Part shown: positions 36,101-48,265 of the stretch, piece after piece
Layout: every line of letters starts with the position of its first letter
Numbering within the stretch: the first letter of the stretch is position 1
Assembly (NCBI GenBank): GCA_014905825.1
Contig: JACGCN010000019.1
Location: 496,001 to 560,000, forward strand
Direction of reading: 5' to 3'
DNA: 64,000 nucleotides
Source of the DNA: Lyophyllum atratum
Taxonomy: Eukaryota > Basidiomycota > Agaricomycetes > Agaricales > Lyophyllaceae
Made by a program: the position numbers and the translations under genes
Notes under the pieces: generated by a model
The model's input: the letters and a program-made list of their open reading frames with translations, nothing else
Databases searched by the model: none
What the model was told of the DNA's origin: nothing

Positions 36101-36378
36101 TTCACAGCTGCGCCTTCAGTGAACGTCGGTAAGGGATGGACCTACGACGCAGATACTGCTTTAGCCTACGTGTAAGTTTTCGAAAGTGACTATCACTCAT
36201 GGGCTCTGCTGACCTAGCCGCTCGTGATAGTCCTATTCGTGGCTGTGTATATCCTGAGTAGGTCTATTTCTGTTGCAAGCTCTGACGCGTATTCTGGCGC
36301 TCACAATGTATTTTTGTCTCCAGTCCCTGGGACGCAGTGAACGCCCCTCTTCCCACTACAACTTGTACTGGCTCATGA
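33167..36378 (+). CDS. Membrane-anchored GH5 exo-beta-1,3-glucanase
   Basis: CDS join(33167..33190,33242..33630,33696..33706,33773..33915,33969..33996,34055..34160,34210..34285,34342..34357,34423..34438,34521..34625,34682..34777,34831..34885,34938..34954,35014..35056,35123..35151,35202..35228,35284..35376,35431..35488,35574..35748,35808..35896,35951..36171,36231..36257,36324..36378), 632 aa, 23 exons. Near residue 30 is a basic KSRKKK, then a single membrane helix (type II, outside C-terminal). The GH5 core runs from WGTDIARGVNLGGWLV to FGVTLGGEFSTALNDCG. The acid/base Glu is in IVNEILWG and the nucleophile is the Glu of GGEFS. GYGIRIYLDLHTLPG-like and WTWKIGN motifs are present. It would trim beta-1,3-glucan in the cell wall. 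The ATG at 33236 is an alternative start. Intron 19 has a GC donor. Confidence 0.88.
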
Positions 36379-37162
36379 GATACGGACTCCGGATTCACGC
36401 ACTCATGCAGATAATGACAGTTAAAGTCTGTTCGAACATGTGTATGCATGTCTTATCAATATTTATGACCCCAGAAGGCCCTCATTATACTGTGGAACTG
36501 CATGATATATTTCGACCTACAGTCCTAGTAATCTGAGGGATGCACGGGCCGACTCCTAGCCTAATCCCACCAAGGTGGTGCTAAACGTGGAGGATGGGTG
36601 GAATTATAGTGAGTGATATGTTCGTCCGCCTGAGCTATCTTGTCATATACCTCTCACGTTAGCGTTTTCACATCCTGTCCACACAGTTCATCGGCCAGAT
36701 GACCGATGCACTGACCTCATCATATCCCTGAAGGAGTAAGTGTCCGTACACGTGGTTCGTCAAGAATATGATTGCCGTGTCGTGAATTGGATTTACCCCA
36801 TTTTCCCTTCAACACTTTCCACCAACTTTCCACAGACTACATAGGTTCATTTGCGAATAGCTGGTCCTCCTTCCCTCAGAGCGAATCGACTCTGAGTTTG
36901 CTCCCAGCTCGGTCCTTTATTTCAAGCAGCTGGAACTCTCTTTGGCTAGAGGCACTCATGAATGCTATTTTTCTCGACTCCAATCTTGCCCCAGTCGTGG
37001 AAGAATAGAAGTGGCATCGGCAGACGTCTCCTATAGATTCTTACGTCCCGTGCCCATCAGTAGGCAACCCCTGACATGGAGCTCGCTTCGAAAGCTTATA
37101 ACAAGATATCGAAATGTATCCTACCCCTCCACTAACATTCACTCCCAGTCCTCTCATCTGCC
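36379..37162. other. Intergenic between GH5 and MFS gene 1
   Basis: No gene recognised. The frame at 36772-37008 is Ser/Leu-rich without family resemblance. This part should hold the promoter of the transporter. Confidence 0.35.
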
Positions 37163-39666
37163 ATGGCCGAAAAGGAAAAAGAAAGCATATCCGTCGATGA
37201 ACACAAGCCTCCTAGCGATGTCAGTCCTCTCAGGCTTCCGGAGCCCGGTACTCCAGAGAGGATAGAAGCAGAACGGAAACTCGTACGCAAGCTCGACACA
37301 AGGATGCTTCCGACGATCGTTGTCATATACATCATGAATTACATTGACGTGCGTAATGTCCGATGACCTATAGCTAGGCTTGTTATACTAAGACCAGATT
37401 TTTCCTAGCGAACCGGAATTACCACAGCAAGGTTGAAGGGCATGCAGGAAGATCTTCACATTTCAGGTAGCGATCCTCTCGCGCCTGAGAGATCCACCTT
37501 CTCGCTCACCTGCCCTGCAGATATTCAGTATGCTGCAGTAATAGCGGTTCTATATGCTTCGTATTGCCCAGCTCAAATACCGTCGAACATGGTAAGTATA
37601 ATAAATGTGATCTATGAGATCCAGGTAACGTGCTGATTGGCATGCCGTACAGCTTCTTAACTATATCACACGGTACGTCAATCGTGCCAGCTTATTCCCT
37701 ATCACAACGTTCTAAACTTATTGCGACAGACCAGCTTTTTACATCGGCAGCTGTGTTGTATTGTGGGGCATAACCAGCGCTCTCACAGGCGTTAGTCATC
37801 CCTTCTGTATCCGACGGGCAAAGTTCACATTCAGACCCGTGACAGATAACAAAAAACTTTACTGGAATTGTTCTATGTCGTCTTTTCATCGGGCTACCAG
37901 AGGCCGCCTTTTACCCAGGCACTGTCTATCTGCTCTCGCGATGGTATACGAAAAAGGTACTCCATACTTCATACTTTCTTTTCACTTTCTGATCTTATAC
38001 TGTTATGCTACGTAGGAGTTGGCTTTCCGTTCCGCGATTCTCTATGGCGGCCTTCTTATATCTAATGCATTCGGTGCTGTAAGAGCAAGTTGTAATTTCG
38101 TAATTCGTCGTTCGTTGATAGCACCTTATTTCTCAGCTGATAGCTGCCGGTATCCTGTCAAACATGGAGGGTAAACGGGGTATCAGAGCGTGGCGGTGGC
38201 AAGTGTAGCATCCATTCCAATGCCACCTACCCTCACCATTCCGTATCCAGGTTGTTCTTCATCGAGGTATACCATACCCCTCATCACTGTCCTATCACTA
38301 AAGCGCACTTCAGGGTGCAATCACGATCTTTGTAGGGTTTTCTAGCATGTGTGTATCAGAAATTTTACCGCTTTTTCTTATGCTGATTTGTGTGGATAGG
38401 TGGCTCCTACCGGATTACGTGCGTCGCTCTCTGATATGAAAAAGTGCCTAATGGAATGAGATCCCGCAGCCATATAACACGCGTTGGATAACACCGGAAG
38501 AACGCCGGCTCGCTCAAGCTCGACTTTCCGAAGATGCTGGAGAAGCTGACCAGGATAACGCTGAAGACTCGTACGTTCACAATCTCATGCTCGCGAATGG
38601 CGTGGCTGAGCTTTTATTAGTCCAGTAGAAGGGCTCAAATTGGCTATTAAAGACCCTCTTGTCCTCATCTTCTCTCTCCAGACGGTCACACAACTCTTGG
38701 GCCTTAGCTTCGTCAACTTCTTTCCAACGTAAGCGTACTATAATCTACCTCCGATGCCAGACCTCATAACTTGAATATTTAGATTGACACAGACACTTGG
38801 GTTCTCGACCACAATCAGTTTACTACTAGCCGCGTACGTCTTCCGCTCTCTGTATCACCTGCTATCCTCACGAAGCGTTCAGTCCGCCGTGGATACTTGC
38901 AACGATTGTTTGCGCTGCCAATGCTTGGCATGCGGATAGAACCGGCGAGCGCTTCTTCCACATAGCTGGATGGTGGTGGGGCGTCATTCTTGGTTTCATC
39001 ATCGCTCTGGCGACGGATAAAATCCCCGGACGGTATGTTGCAATGTTCCTCATGGCCTGTGGATATGCTGGTAAGCCGGTTTTCGCTATCCCTATGGCAT
39101 GACTTGAATTTTGTCAAAATGCAGGATTTGCAATGAACTTGGTGTGGGTCTCCAATGCCATTCCTCGGCCCCCAGCGTACGTAGACCCTCCTAGTTATCG
39201 ATCTCGAACTGATACTTATTCCTTTCTAGGAAACGGGCTGCGGCTATGGGAATCGTTAACGGGATTGGCAACTTGGGAAATCTGTATGTCTCATTTGAGA
39301 TTTACTGCTCTATTTGGCTCACCGAGGCCGGACGCGCAGTATCGGTTCTTTTACCTGGAAAGCCGCGTGGGGTCCCGGTTATCATCAATCTATGGTGATA
39401 TCGCTCGCTGCACTGGTTTTTAGCACATTCCTCGCCTGGGGTATGTGATCACATTATGTTTTGGCGTCGTTCACAAACCAGCGTTCTCTGACGTTTTCCA
39501 AGTCATACGACAGGTGTTGATTCGAAAGAACAAACAGCTAGATATTGATGAGAATGCAGCATTAAAAGATGCAGACCGGACGAGGGTTGAAGAAGCAGCG
39601 CGCTTAGAAGGCCTTACATTCGAGCAGGCGATGGAAAGAAGAAAAGGGTACAGATACCTTTATTGA
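37163..39666 (+). CDS. MFS transporter, anion:cation symporter (Dal5/allantoate permease-like), copy 1
   Basis: CDS join(37163..37348,37409..37466,37521..37591,37653..37672,37730..37790,37846..37956,38016..38078,38137..38198,38251..38266,38314..38348,38400..38418,38470..38570,38621..38728,38783..38833,38883..39070,39125..39176,39230..39283,39340..39440,39503..39666), 506 aa. The N-terminal cytosolic part leads into RKLDTRMLPTIVVIYIMNYIDR, the first helix. LKGMQEDLHISDIQY, CRLFIGLPEAAFYPG (the conserved ACS-family PEA-FYPG element), KRGIRAWRW, WLLPDYPYNTRW and GSFTWKAAWGPGYHQSM follow. Family length is about 500 aa with 12 helices. Substrates in this family are organic anions such as allantoate, nicotinate or pantothenate. 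The actual one is unknown. The intron after KRGIRAWRW-coding exon 8 is GC-AG (gcaagt). Copy 2 lies 2.5 kb downstream. Confidence 0.88.
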
Positions 39667-40685
39667 ATGTATGTCCATCCATCCTCTATACGGGTTTTCA
39701 GGCACTTGACACTATCATTTCTTTCTTTCAGATCCTAATACTCTCAGGACTGTATATGTTTTTAAGTACTGCTGTATCCTCCTCAAAGCAGAAACATCGG
39801 CGTATGCTGCCGACACTGCTCCACACTTCGCAGAATCTTCCTTTCGCTTTCAGGCATTCGATCTGACCCAGGACCGCTGCTTTGCTCCTGGACATCATCC
39901 TCCATTCTATCCGGACACTTCAGGAAGCCCTGACATATCGGTAATCAAAGAAAACGCTGCTTCGAATAACACGTATGGATTTGCCACCGGTCTCTGTAAA
40001 CGATGTGCGTTTGGGACTGCCCTACTTTCTTGTCTCGGTGACTTGGCGTGAGTTTTCGCAGCAAGTCGATCCTGTTATCAATAGTTTTTCAGTTCCAAGA
40101 GCTGCCCCAGAGAGAAGGAAATTCGCGCACTACGAAACCTCCGAATCGACGGAGTACTTGATACGCCAATGATACCCCGCATTAGACAAACTACGACTTC
40201 GGCGAGGTTGAGAAGTCTAGTACTCCTCGCTCATTAGAGGGCTTTTATGATAGGCAGGCTGAAATACCCTAAGTACCGGGTAAGCCAAGCCATACCCTCA
40301 ACCTATCGTAAATTTACCATACATAACACTCTTGGCGAATAGGATACTTGACACACGGACCAGATAATCTGCGCACTCAACATCAAAGAATGTTAATCCG
40401 GTGACTATCAATTGTATTGCAGAATGCTGAGTCATTCCACAGCAGACGCCCATTCATCAACCCACAAGTATTAAATTCGTGGTTGTAGAGCAACGAAGCC
40501 ATTGATAAGTTGCCGGTCATCGACCATTCCAGGTTTTGAGCGACAGAAAGTGCTAGAGATTCCTCTCGTAATTCCAGGAATTATGTTTCGGTATGTCGCC
40601 AACCGAGATATATCAGACGATGGCCAAAGTCCATGCTTCCTTTCTCAAGCTTGTCGCCTGTCGACTTGCGCGATCTTCATTCCAT
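39667..40685. other. Intergenic, 3' of MFS gene 1
   Basis: No gene recognised. Ends at the TIR element's target-site duplication. Confidence 0.35.
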
Positions 40686-40696
40686 CAACTATCGTG

Positions 40697-42063
40697 GGCA
40701 CAGGAAAATCGCCGTGGCACTCGCACGCAAGCGTGCCACTAGCGTGCAAGCGTGGCACGCTAGTGTCTGTAGATGTAGGCTGGGGTTCGGGTTCAGGGAC
40801 ATCTTGTCACTTTTATATGACTCGGAGAGGGTGTATAGACTACCTACCACCATTATAAAAGCTAAATTTCTGTTCAGAAAGTTCGCTAGGGCTCTCAGAT
40901 TGACGTCAAAAACTGGCTTGCACGCTAGCACAGCCACACTCGCACGCAAGTTGCACGTTACCTGCACGGTACTGCACGTTACTTGCACGGCACTGCACGC
41001 TAGGTGCACGGCACTGCACGTCAATGCACGCTGAGCATGTCGATGCACGCGAGGGCACGCTGACTATGAAGAGTTGCCTGTGAGGCCCGGGGTCGATCCA
41101 AGTTCTCGATTGTGTGGTCGGATACGCCGCGAACAGAATATTACGTTTAACAGAGATCCTAAACCAGTTCTAGGTAAGAGCAAACCGTTGACAGACCCGC
41201 CTACATTATTCTTAACTCTTGATAGACAACATCTCGCACACAAGCATGCAAGCACCGAAGGCTAAGCGAGGTTTTATGTAGACATACAACGCACGGTCAA
41301 TTCGTACCGATTGAAAAGCCCGGAGAACAGGAAGGGTGGGAAGCGCTATACCCGACAGTGTTTGGATGTTCTCGTGTGCGATAATTCCCGTTGTCAAGTC
41401 ATAACTCGCCCGAAGACCACACCCAAGGAAATAACTCCTCCCATCAAGCCCGTCGTTCATCAACATGTCAACGGCCGCGCCCAATTCCCAGGAGAAAGAA
41501 ACAAACGTAGCCATATCCTATTGTACTTCTAAATTCATTTCAAGCACGTAGGCTAGTGTACCAATCAATTGTGTTACTCACAGCAAGACTCACAGACTGT
41601 TGAAAATATCCCGCGATTGAATTCAGAATAAGTACCGTCACTTTTGAGATTCTGTAGCATCCTCATGCAGGACGTACAGAGTCAATGCTTTAAGGGACTC
41701 AAATGAATCATATAGCGTGCTTTGATAGTTATCTGACCTTAGCTGTAGAATCCCCAGCCTGTGGAGGCAAGTTTCTGCGAGTCAAACCTTTGCTGAGCTC
41801 ATGTGACATGGCAGGTTCCTCGGACGTCAAAAGCCGTCATCAATATCTCTGCCCTATCATAGAGGAGCATGTACGCCAAAACCGAACCTGCACGGCGGAA
41901 ATCAGACCTGCACGCCAACTGCACGCAGAAAGGCAATTTGCACGCTAATTTATTGTATGCACGCAAATAAGAGGGTTTGCACGCTAATTATTTACTGCCG
42001 TGCCACGCTAGAAAACGTGTTTCGCACGCTTGCACGGCAGTGCCACGGCAATTTCTATAGGCC
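40697..42063. mobile_element. Non-autonomous TIR DNA element, 1.37 kb, 11-bp target duplication
   Basis: The same 11 bp, CAACTATCGTG, occurs directly on both sides (40686-40696 and 42064-42074). The ends are imperfect inverted repeats: the left starts GGCACAGGAAAATCGCCGTG and the reverse of the right end starts GGCCTATAGAAATTGCCGTG. They agree best at GCCGTGGCACT and CAAGCGTG. Both subterminal zones (40710-41060 and 41880-42050) are packed with degenerate TGCACG(C/T) hexamers, many followed by TAG or TAA. No transposase frame is present, so it depends on another element. The long duplication suits Mutator-like transposons, but the superfamily is not proven. Confidence 0.72.
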
Positions 42064-42200
42064 CAACTATCGTGATGGTAAACACACAGTAGAAGCCCCC
42101 CCAAGGCCGAAGTTCTCAACCGACGTGAAGACATTAAAATGCCCGGTTTTTTGTTGCCTATCCCATAGCTATAGCCCATCGTCCTGTCGCCTCATCCGGC

Positions 42201-44730
42201 ATGCTTGACAAACAAAAAGAAAGCTTTCCGGGCAGCGAGAAGCAGGGCGCAGAGAGTCAAGTTGACCGCTCATCCCTCGTGCCAGACACCGGATCTCCCG
42301 AATGGATACTAGCCGAAACCAAGCTTGTGCGCAAACTGGACACAAGGATGCTCCCTGCGATTGTTGTAATTTACATCATGAACTTCATTGATGTACGTCA
42401 TGTCACTTTCTTCGACCTTCTTCCTGTCACCGAACGGGTTATAGAGAACCAACATCACGGCTGCTAGGTTGCAGGGGATACAGGAAGACCTGAACCTCAC
42501 AGGCATGTACCTCGCTTTCGCATGAACATAACTAGCTCTTTTATTCACATTATCGTATTCTCGTAGATATCCAATATGCCACCGTGATTGGAATTCTCTT
42601 TGCATCTTACTGCCCCGCACAGGTACCCTCAAATATGGTATGCTTTCTCGGATATGAGTCGCTGAACATGCTGCTGATTATGAGCAGCTCCTGAATTACA
42701 TCAAGCGGTGCATCTCTCGAGAAACTCTTCAACTGATATGAAGGTCTAACGTTTTCTGTAGTCCTTCGCTCTACATCGGGACTTGCGTTATCCTTTGGGG
42801 TCTCACTAGTGCTCTCACCGGGGTTTGTGTCGAGACATATTCTCCACTGTTGGTAACTACACCAATTGCACTATGTAGATCACGAAAGACTTTAGCGGAA
42901 TCCTTGCATGCCGCATTTTCGTCGGCTCTGCCTTCTACCCTGGTTCAATGTATTTAATCTCGAGCTGGTATACCAAGAAGGTGATTCTTCTCGATATGAG
43001 ACTGTATACATACGCGTATGTTCAAATCACTATATGCAGGAGTTGGCTCTTCGCTCAGCAATCCTCTGTGCCGGCCTTCTCATCTCAAACGCATTTGGAT
43101 CGGTGAGGTCCACCTTACTCACTATGGCCTCTTCTACTAAAGCTACCATCGGATGAAGCTCATAGCAGCAGGCATTCTATCCAATATGGAAGGCAAGCAA
43201 GGTATCAGGGCCTGGCGGTGATAAGCTCGGCGTATGTCTTCGCAGCTTGGTCTTTTCTGACAGCTAGACGTCGGCGGTCTTAGGCTATTTTTCATTGAGG
43301 CAAGCCATTGCGATTTCCAAACTGATTCCCCTTGAGGAACTTGAATAGGGTGCGATGACCATCGCCGTTGGTATTGCTAACATGTACGTGAGCGCCGCTG
43401 TCTCCTTTCCTTGCGCTCACACTTTCGAAGGTGGCTGTTACCAGATTATGTGTGTAATCTCATATGCGATGCACTTTCTCGGCTTAGGAACGTGATGGTA
43501 TAGCCAAATAACACCCGATGGCTGTCGCAAGAAGAACGATGGCTTGCCCAGGCTCGACTTTCTGACGATGCGGGAGAAGCTGATACAGATAGCGCGGAAG
43601 ACTCGTACGCCCACTGCTTACACGCACAGTTAGAAATCTGATACTCATGCTGGTTGATTTATAGACCAATGCTTGGGTTGAAATTGGCTGTCAAGGACCC
43701 CCTTGTGTGGCTTTTTTCATTGATGACGGTCTCTCAGTTACTGGGCCTAAGCTTCGTACAGTTCTTTCCAACGTGAGGACGAAACACATCGTTCCTATCT
43801 CCGACGGATATCTTACAGTCTTGAATTCCAGGCTCACTCAAACACTTGGCTACTCGACTACAGTCACCCTGCTCCTGGCTGCGTGAGCCTATCCGTCTTT
43901 TATTCTTTTATCGTCCCTGAATTGGTATACTACTTTACCAGGCCTCCGTGGATCCTTGCCACGATCATTTGCCTTCTCAATGCCTGGCATGCTGACAAGA
44001 CCGGAGAACGCTTCTTTCACATCGCCGGGTGGTACGGGGGTGTCATCGTAGGCTTTATCATTTCTCTTTGTATGTACCATGAAAGTCCCTGGCCGTTACA
44101 TATCATTATTCCTTATGGCATGTGGCTACAGTGGTGAGAGAAACCTTTTCATCCGAGTCGGCGAATGACAAGGCTGAGGAAATTAATGAACGCCTGAGCC
44201 TTTGCGCTCAACCTAACATGGGTATCTAATACCATCCCACGACCCCCGGCGTAAGGAAATCTCAACCACTCCGTTCCTCCAATCGCTCACGTTCCTCGTC
44301 ACAGGAAACGCGCTGCTGCTATGGGGATAGTTAACGGCTGTGGAAATGTTGGGATTCTGTGTGTGGCTCAACATTTCTCCTGTATGTTCACTGATCCCGG
44401 TATTTTTAGCATGGGTTCATATACTTGGAAGGCCACATGGGGTCCAGAGTATCGCCAGTCAATGTGGATAGCCCTTGGCGCTCTAGTCCTAAGCGCAGCC
44501 CTGGCCTTTGGTGCGTTCCGTAATTCTCATGCTGTCATCAGACACAATGTGCTGAAAATCTCGAAGCAATTCGCCAGATTCTGATCCAAAAGACTAAGCA
44601 ACTCGACATCGATGAAGACGCTGCACTGCAGGGTGCGAACAGGACAAGATTAGGAGAGGCTGCGCGATTAGAAGGCATCACGTTCGAAGAGGCCATGCGA
44701 AGATGAAAAGGCTTCCGATATCTCTACTAA
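42201..44730 (+). pseudogene. MFS transporter copy 2, inactivated
   Basis: Same 19-exon layout as copy 1, most exons identical in length: 42201..42392, 42445..42502, 42567..42637, 42688..42707, 42762..42822, 42879..42980, 43040..43102, 43159..43220, 43284..43299, 43349..43383, 43431..43449, 43504..43604, 43665..43772, 43832..43882, 43942..44133, 44199..44250, 44305..44358, 44410..44510, 44567..44706. Lesions: exon 6 is 9 nt shorter and loses the Pro-Glu-Ala element; the donor after exon 8 is 'ataagc' where GT or GC is needed; exon 15 has 4 extra nt near 44068-44083, shifting the frame; a TGA at 44704-44706 replaces a sense codon, with the original last residues and TAA (44728-44730) still visible. 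Several other sites (GC donors after exons 2 and 9) may still splice. Confidence 0.8.
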
Positions 44731-44813
44731 TTTCTATCCATCTCACTGTATCCTTGTATGTAACCAAACATTCCGTACACAGGCATCTATGCACGAGTAT
44801 GATATCTTCGTCG

Positions 44814-45413
44814 CTATATACCTCCCCTCCCGTCCAAACAAAACGACATCCAAATCTCCCCTGGCGAATCTCCATCATCACCTGGCCCATCGTTTACGAA
44901 ACCCAAGCTCTCATACAGCCCCCTTGCTTCGGCATTATTCTCATGCACTTGTAGCATTAACACCTTCCTGCTTGCTCGACCATCGTCGCTCCGGACCTTT
45001 TCTATGATCGCCTCGATTAACCGCCTTCCCAATCCCCGTCTCCGATGCTCCGTATGTATCCACATACCCACCAAGATGTACACCGCTTTGTCGTCCCGTA
45101 CTAGGCGTTTGGGCGGGAAGAAGCCTAGGGCCTCCAGGAAGTCTGGAGTCAAAAATGATGCTGTGCCGACCCAATTCTCCTCGCTCTCGAGTCCATGATC
45201 TGAGGGATTTTCGGCGCGTATGAAGAAAGTAGTTCTATCTGATGCGTCGAGCCGCGCGCGCCACTGATCCCTGGTGAACTTCAACTCGCGTTCGTAAATC
45301 GATCCGAAAGCGTGCTCATCACGCTGGAGCCCCAGTAAACGGATAGCGGAATAATTTGTGATGTATGCTTCGCTGGGCGGACGTGGGACTGTAGATACAC
45401 AGTATGCCGGCAT
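44814..45413 (-). CDS. GNAT-family N-acetyltransferase
   Basis: Single-exon frame on the minus strand, 199 aa from the ATG at 45413 (MPAYCVSTVP). An in-frame ATG at 45509 would add 32 residues. Motif A is clear: YILVGMWIHTEHRRRGLGRRL, with the R-R-x-G-x-G acetyl-CoA loop. Motif B follows with NAEARGLYESLGF. Length and layout fit RimI-like enzymes that acetylate small amines or protein N-termini. The substrate cannot be told. The intronless form and position tail to tail with the MFS pseudogene are notable. The shorter start is preferred because the upstream part has no resemblance to the fold. Confidence 0.82.
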   Translation of the reverse strand: MPAYCVSTVPRPPSEAYITNYSAIRLLGLQRDEHAFGSIYERELKFTRDQWRARLDASDRTTFFIRAENPSDHGLESEENWVGTASFLTPDFLEALGFFPPKRLVRDDKAVYILVGMWIHTEHRRRGLGRRLIEAIIEKVRSDDGRASRKVLMLQVHENNAEARGLYESLGFVNDGPGDDGDSPGEIWMSFCLDGRGGI

Positions 45414-45509
45414 GATACGCCTCCTGTGTGAGTAGGATTTGAGAGGGTCTTCCTGATTCTTACATCTCCCGGTATTAATAAGATGAAAACAGGCAGCTCG
45501 AGTCATCAA

Positions 45510-46520
45510 TCTAGTCAGCTGAACACCATCAGTTGATATTATTCTGACTCGGTATCACGTTGAACTTAAGGCGTGGCTCTTACTTATATATTTGCTTCGC
45601 GGATATGTCATAGTGCGTGGACCTCGGGGCGATGCGATGTTGGTGGCGCTTCACCATGACTAGCATGAGACCGCGATTGCGATACTTGCTTGAAAACTTG
45701 TAAATCGCTGTAAATCGATCAACCAGTGCGTCTGCTAGACTCTTGGTTCTAGTGTCCAGGACTAGCCTCTTCCTGCAGCTTGAATAGATGTCTGCTACAG
45801 GTTACGTTATCGCCAATCAATCAAACCTCGAGAGATGAAGCTTGAAAGCTCGCGTGGATAGGTATCTCTGCCAGTCAACACCACAAACCCGGCAGGAGAT
45901 CTGCGAAGAACAAGATGTCGCCAATCAAGTATCATTTCTTCGGGAAATTTCGATGAGCATTTGGCTTTGTTCGATTCGAATCTCGCATGAGATCTTAACC
46001 ACAACAGACCACACCCTGTGCAGGGTTCGCGTACCATGTCCTCGCGTGGCGGTCTCTGTCAGGGCCTCAGGACGAAGGTCGCATGGAGTTGCAGTCCGTG
46101 GCTCCTTGATACATCCGTTCGGCTCATGCGATTGGCTGGCCTCCTAATTAGTTGCCGTCAGAGCCCTACAACCCGTCAACCCTTCCATACGAGATCATTA
46201 GAACCTCTTAGAACTTGTAGCAAATTAAACGACATGGAGTTGGGCAGCTCGGATCAAGTTGTTCTGGAAGGGCTTTTCGTACGTCTTTCGCGGATTTGTA
46301 TGAGTAGAACTTCTCTCGCAGCAGGGTAAGTGGATCGTGGAGGTGACTCGGTTTGGTCGAAGTGCGTTCGGATTCGAAGGAGTCAAGGACATCACAAGTT
46401 CATCTCGAATCAAAGTTTGTTTTGGTAGGTATCGCCGTGAGAAAGCGTATGTATGTATTGTCCTGTTTACTGTAATCCTGAATAACAAGCAGGTGTACAT
46501 ATTTCTGTTTCACCTCCTCG
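45510..46520. other. Intergenic, upstream of TAF6
   Basis: No recognisable gene on either strand. Should contain the promoters of the GNAT gene and TAF6. Confidence 0.4.
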
Positions 46521-48151
46521 ATGAGCAAGGCCAAACCACGGGGTGCCCAGAATCAGCATACGGGGGTCTATAAGATCGAGGCAATAAAAGTAAGGGATCA
46601 GTGCTTACAGTGATGTTAATGATGAACCATTGCGTGTCCTGAAGGATGCTGCAGAGACACTGAGCATAAACATCTCAGATCCCGTGGCTTCAGCGCTGGC
46701 GAGCGATGTTGAGTATCGGATACACCAAGTCATCGAGGTATGCATTGCAAAGTGTCAGTTGTTTTTCTCTAATTATGTTCAGGAAGCTGCGCGATTTATG
46801 CGTCATGGTCGACGAACGACGATGACCACATCCGACATTGATCAAGCATTTCGCGTCCTCAACATCGAGCCCCTCTATGGCCACTCGTCGTCAAACCCGC
46901 CGTCATTCAGAAGGGCCTTGCCATTTCCTCATGTGCAAGCGGCAGGTCCAGTCTATTTTGTAGAAGACGAAGAGATCGACTTCGATCGTGTGCTACGGGA
47001 AGAGAAAATCGCGCTTCCCAAAGGTGTAAGCTGGACGGCACATTGGCTCGCTGTCGAAGGTGTTCAACCCCTCATACCGGAGAACCCACCGGCTATTCCA
47101 CGAGATATAGACGTCGACATGATAAAGACGGAGCCACTGATCAATGGGAATGGGGCGCTTGCGCAGAATCCTGCAGCGAAACGGCAGCAACAACAACAGC
47201 AACAGCAACAGAAGCTCGTGAAACAGGTCCTATCCCGCGAATTACAACTGTATTATACGCGCCTCACGACATCGTTGCTACCGCCATCGAACGATTTCGT
47301 GAAACGAACGGCTGCATTAGCAAGTTTGAGAAACGACGCTGGACTTCAAGCCCTCCTCCCATATCTGATTCGGTGGGTTGGAGAAGGAGTTGTTGGGTCA
47401 CTAAAGGAAGGCGTTCAGAGCGAAAGCGACGGAAAGACCTTGGAGGTCATGTTAGACGTCATAAGTGCACTGCTGGAAAACAATACGCTCTTTGTTGAAC
47501 CCTACGTGAGCCTTATTTCTTCGTTGCTCCTGATACCCGTCTTACAAAACACACTATGATAGCTACATCAAATCCTTCCACCTATACTGTCAACACTCCT
47601 ACACTCGGCGCTTCCCCCTTCACATGCCACCCATTTACGAACGACAGCGTCTCAAACGCTCTCCCGTGTCTTAACACAACACTCGACCACATACCCCTCC
47701 CTCTCTCCGCGTATCATGAAAACCCTCCTGCTTGCCCTCATTTCGCCGGGCAAAAGCAAGGGCACGCGCGAGGGTGCGATTCGTGGGCTATTGGGCGTCG
47801 GGAAAGAGGCTGTACGGAAAGGGCTTGTCGAGGGTGGTGGTGCTAAGGTCGTGGAAAGCGAATGTCGGATCGGTGGGGAGTCTGGCGCACTCATCAATTC
47901 TGTCATGGTCTGTCACATGTCGTTCCTCCCGTTTTTCATTTGCTTATGTTTTGCTTCAGGATGCGCTGCGTGTGCTGAAGCCATCATCGTCAGACATGGT
48001 GTATCCGCTGGACGTGACGAATCCTGCAGATGCCGCGCTAGTGACGCAACTGAGGGAGGTACTTGGGGACCTCTTCGCGGAGCCAGTTGCAGCGGATGCA
48101 ACCTGGGCTAGAGAGATTTTGGGAATGTCTGGGTCCGGGGACTCTGCTTGA
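46521..48151 (+). CDS. TAF6: TFIID/SAGA subunit TAF6
   Basis: CDS join(46521..46589,46645..46737,46783..47505,47563..47907,47960..48151), 473 aa. The H4-like histone fold is at the N-terminus (GVYKIEAIKDAAETLSIN, DVEYRIHQVIEEAARFMRHG, RTTMTTSDIDQAFRVLNIEPLYG). The TAF6 middle domain follows with FVEDEEIDFDRVL, WTAHWLAVEGVQP and, after a Gln run (about 10 Q), LVKQVLSRELQLYYTRLT. The C-terminal HEAT-repeat region ends in a Ser-rich tail. TAF6 pairs with TAF9 in the TFIID core. Four introns of 44-57 nt. The first exon with MSKAKPRGAQ is needed to give the first helix. Length is usual for fungi. Intact. Confidence 0.92.
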
Positions 48152-48265
48152 ATTATACTGTACGCGCTTCTTGTACCTATTGCTGTATTCTGATGCTTTC
48201 CGTTGCTACAATTGCCTGAATGAGTGGTTTGAAACTCATCTCCTCGAAAACGAGTATGACAGTCA

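Noticed and set aside
40710..41060. CRISPR-like or minisatellite array (TGCACG repeats)
   Set aside because: Spacing and units are irregular, the genome is eukaryotic, and the motif recurs at the other end of a TIR element.
45960..45990. Possible tRNA B box (gttcgattcgaatc)
   Set aside because: No A box or pairing stems at the proper distance.
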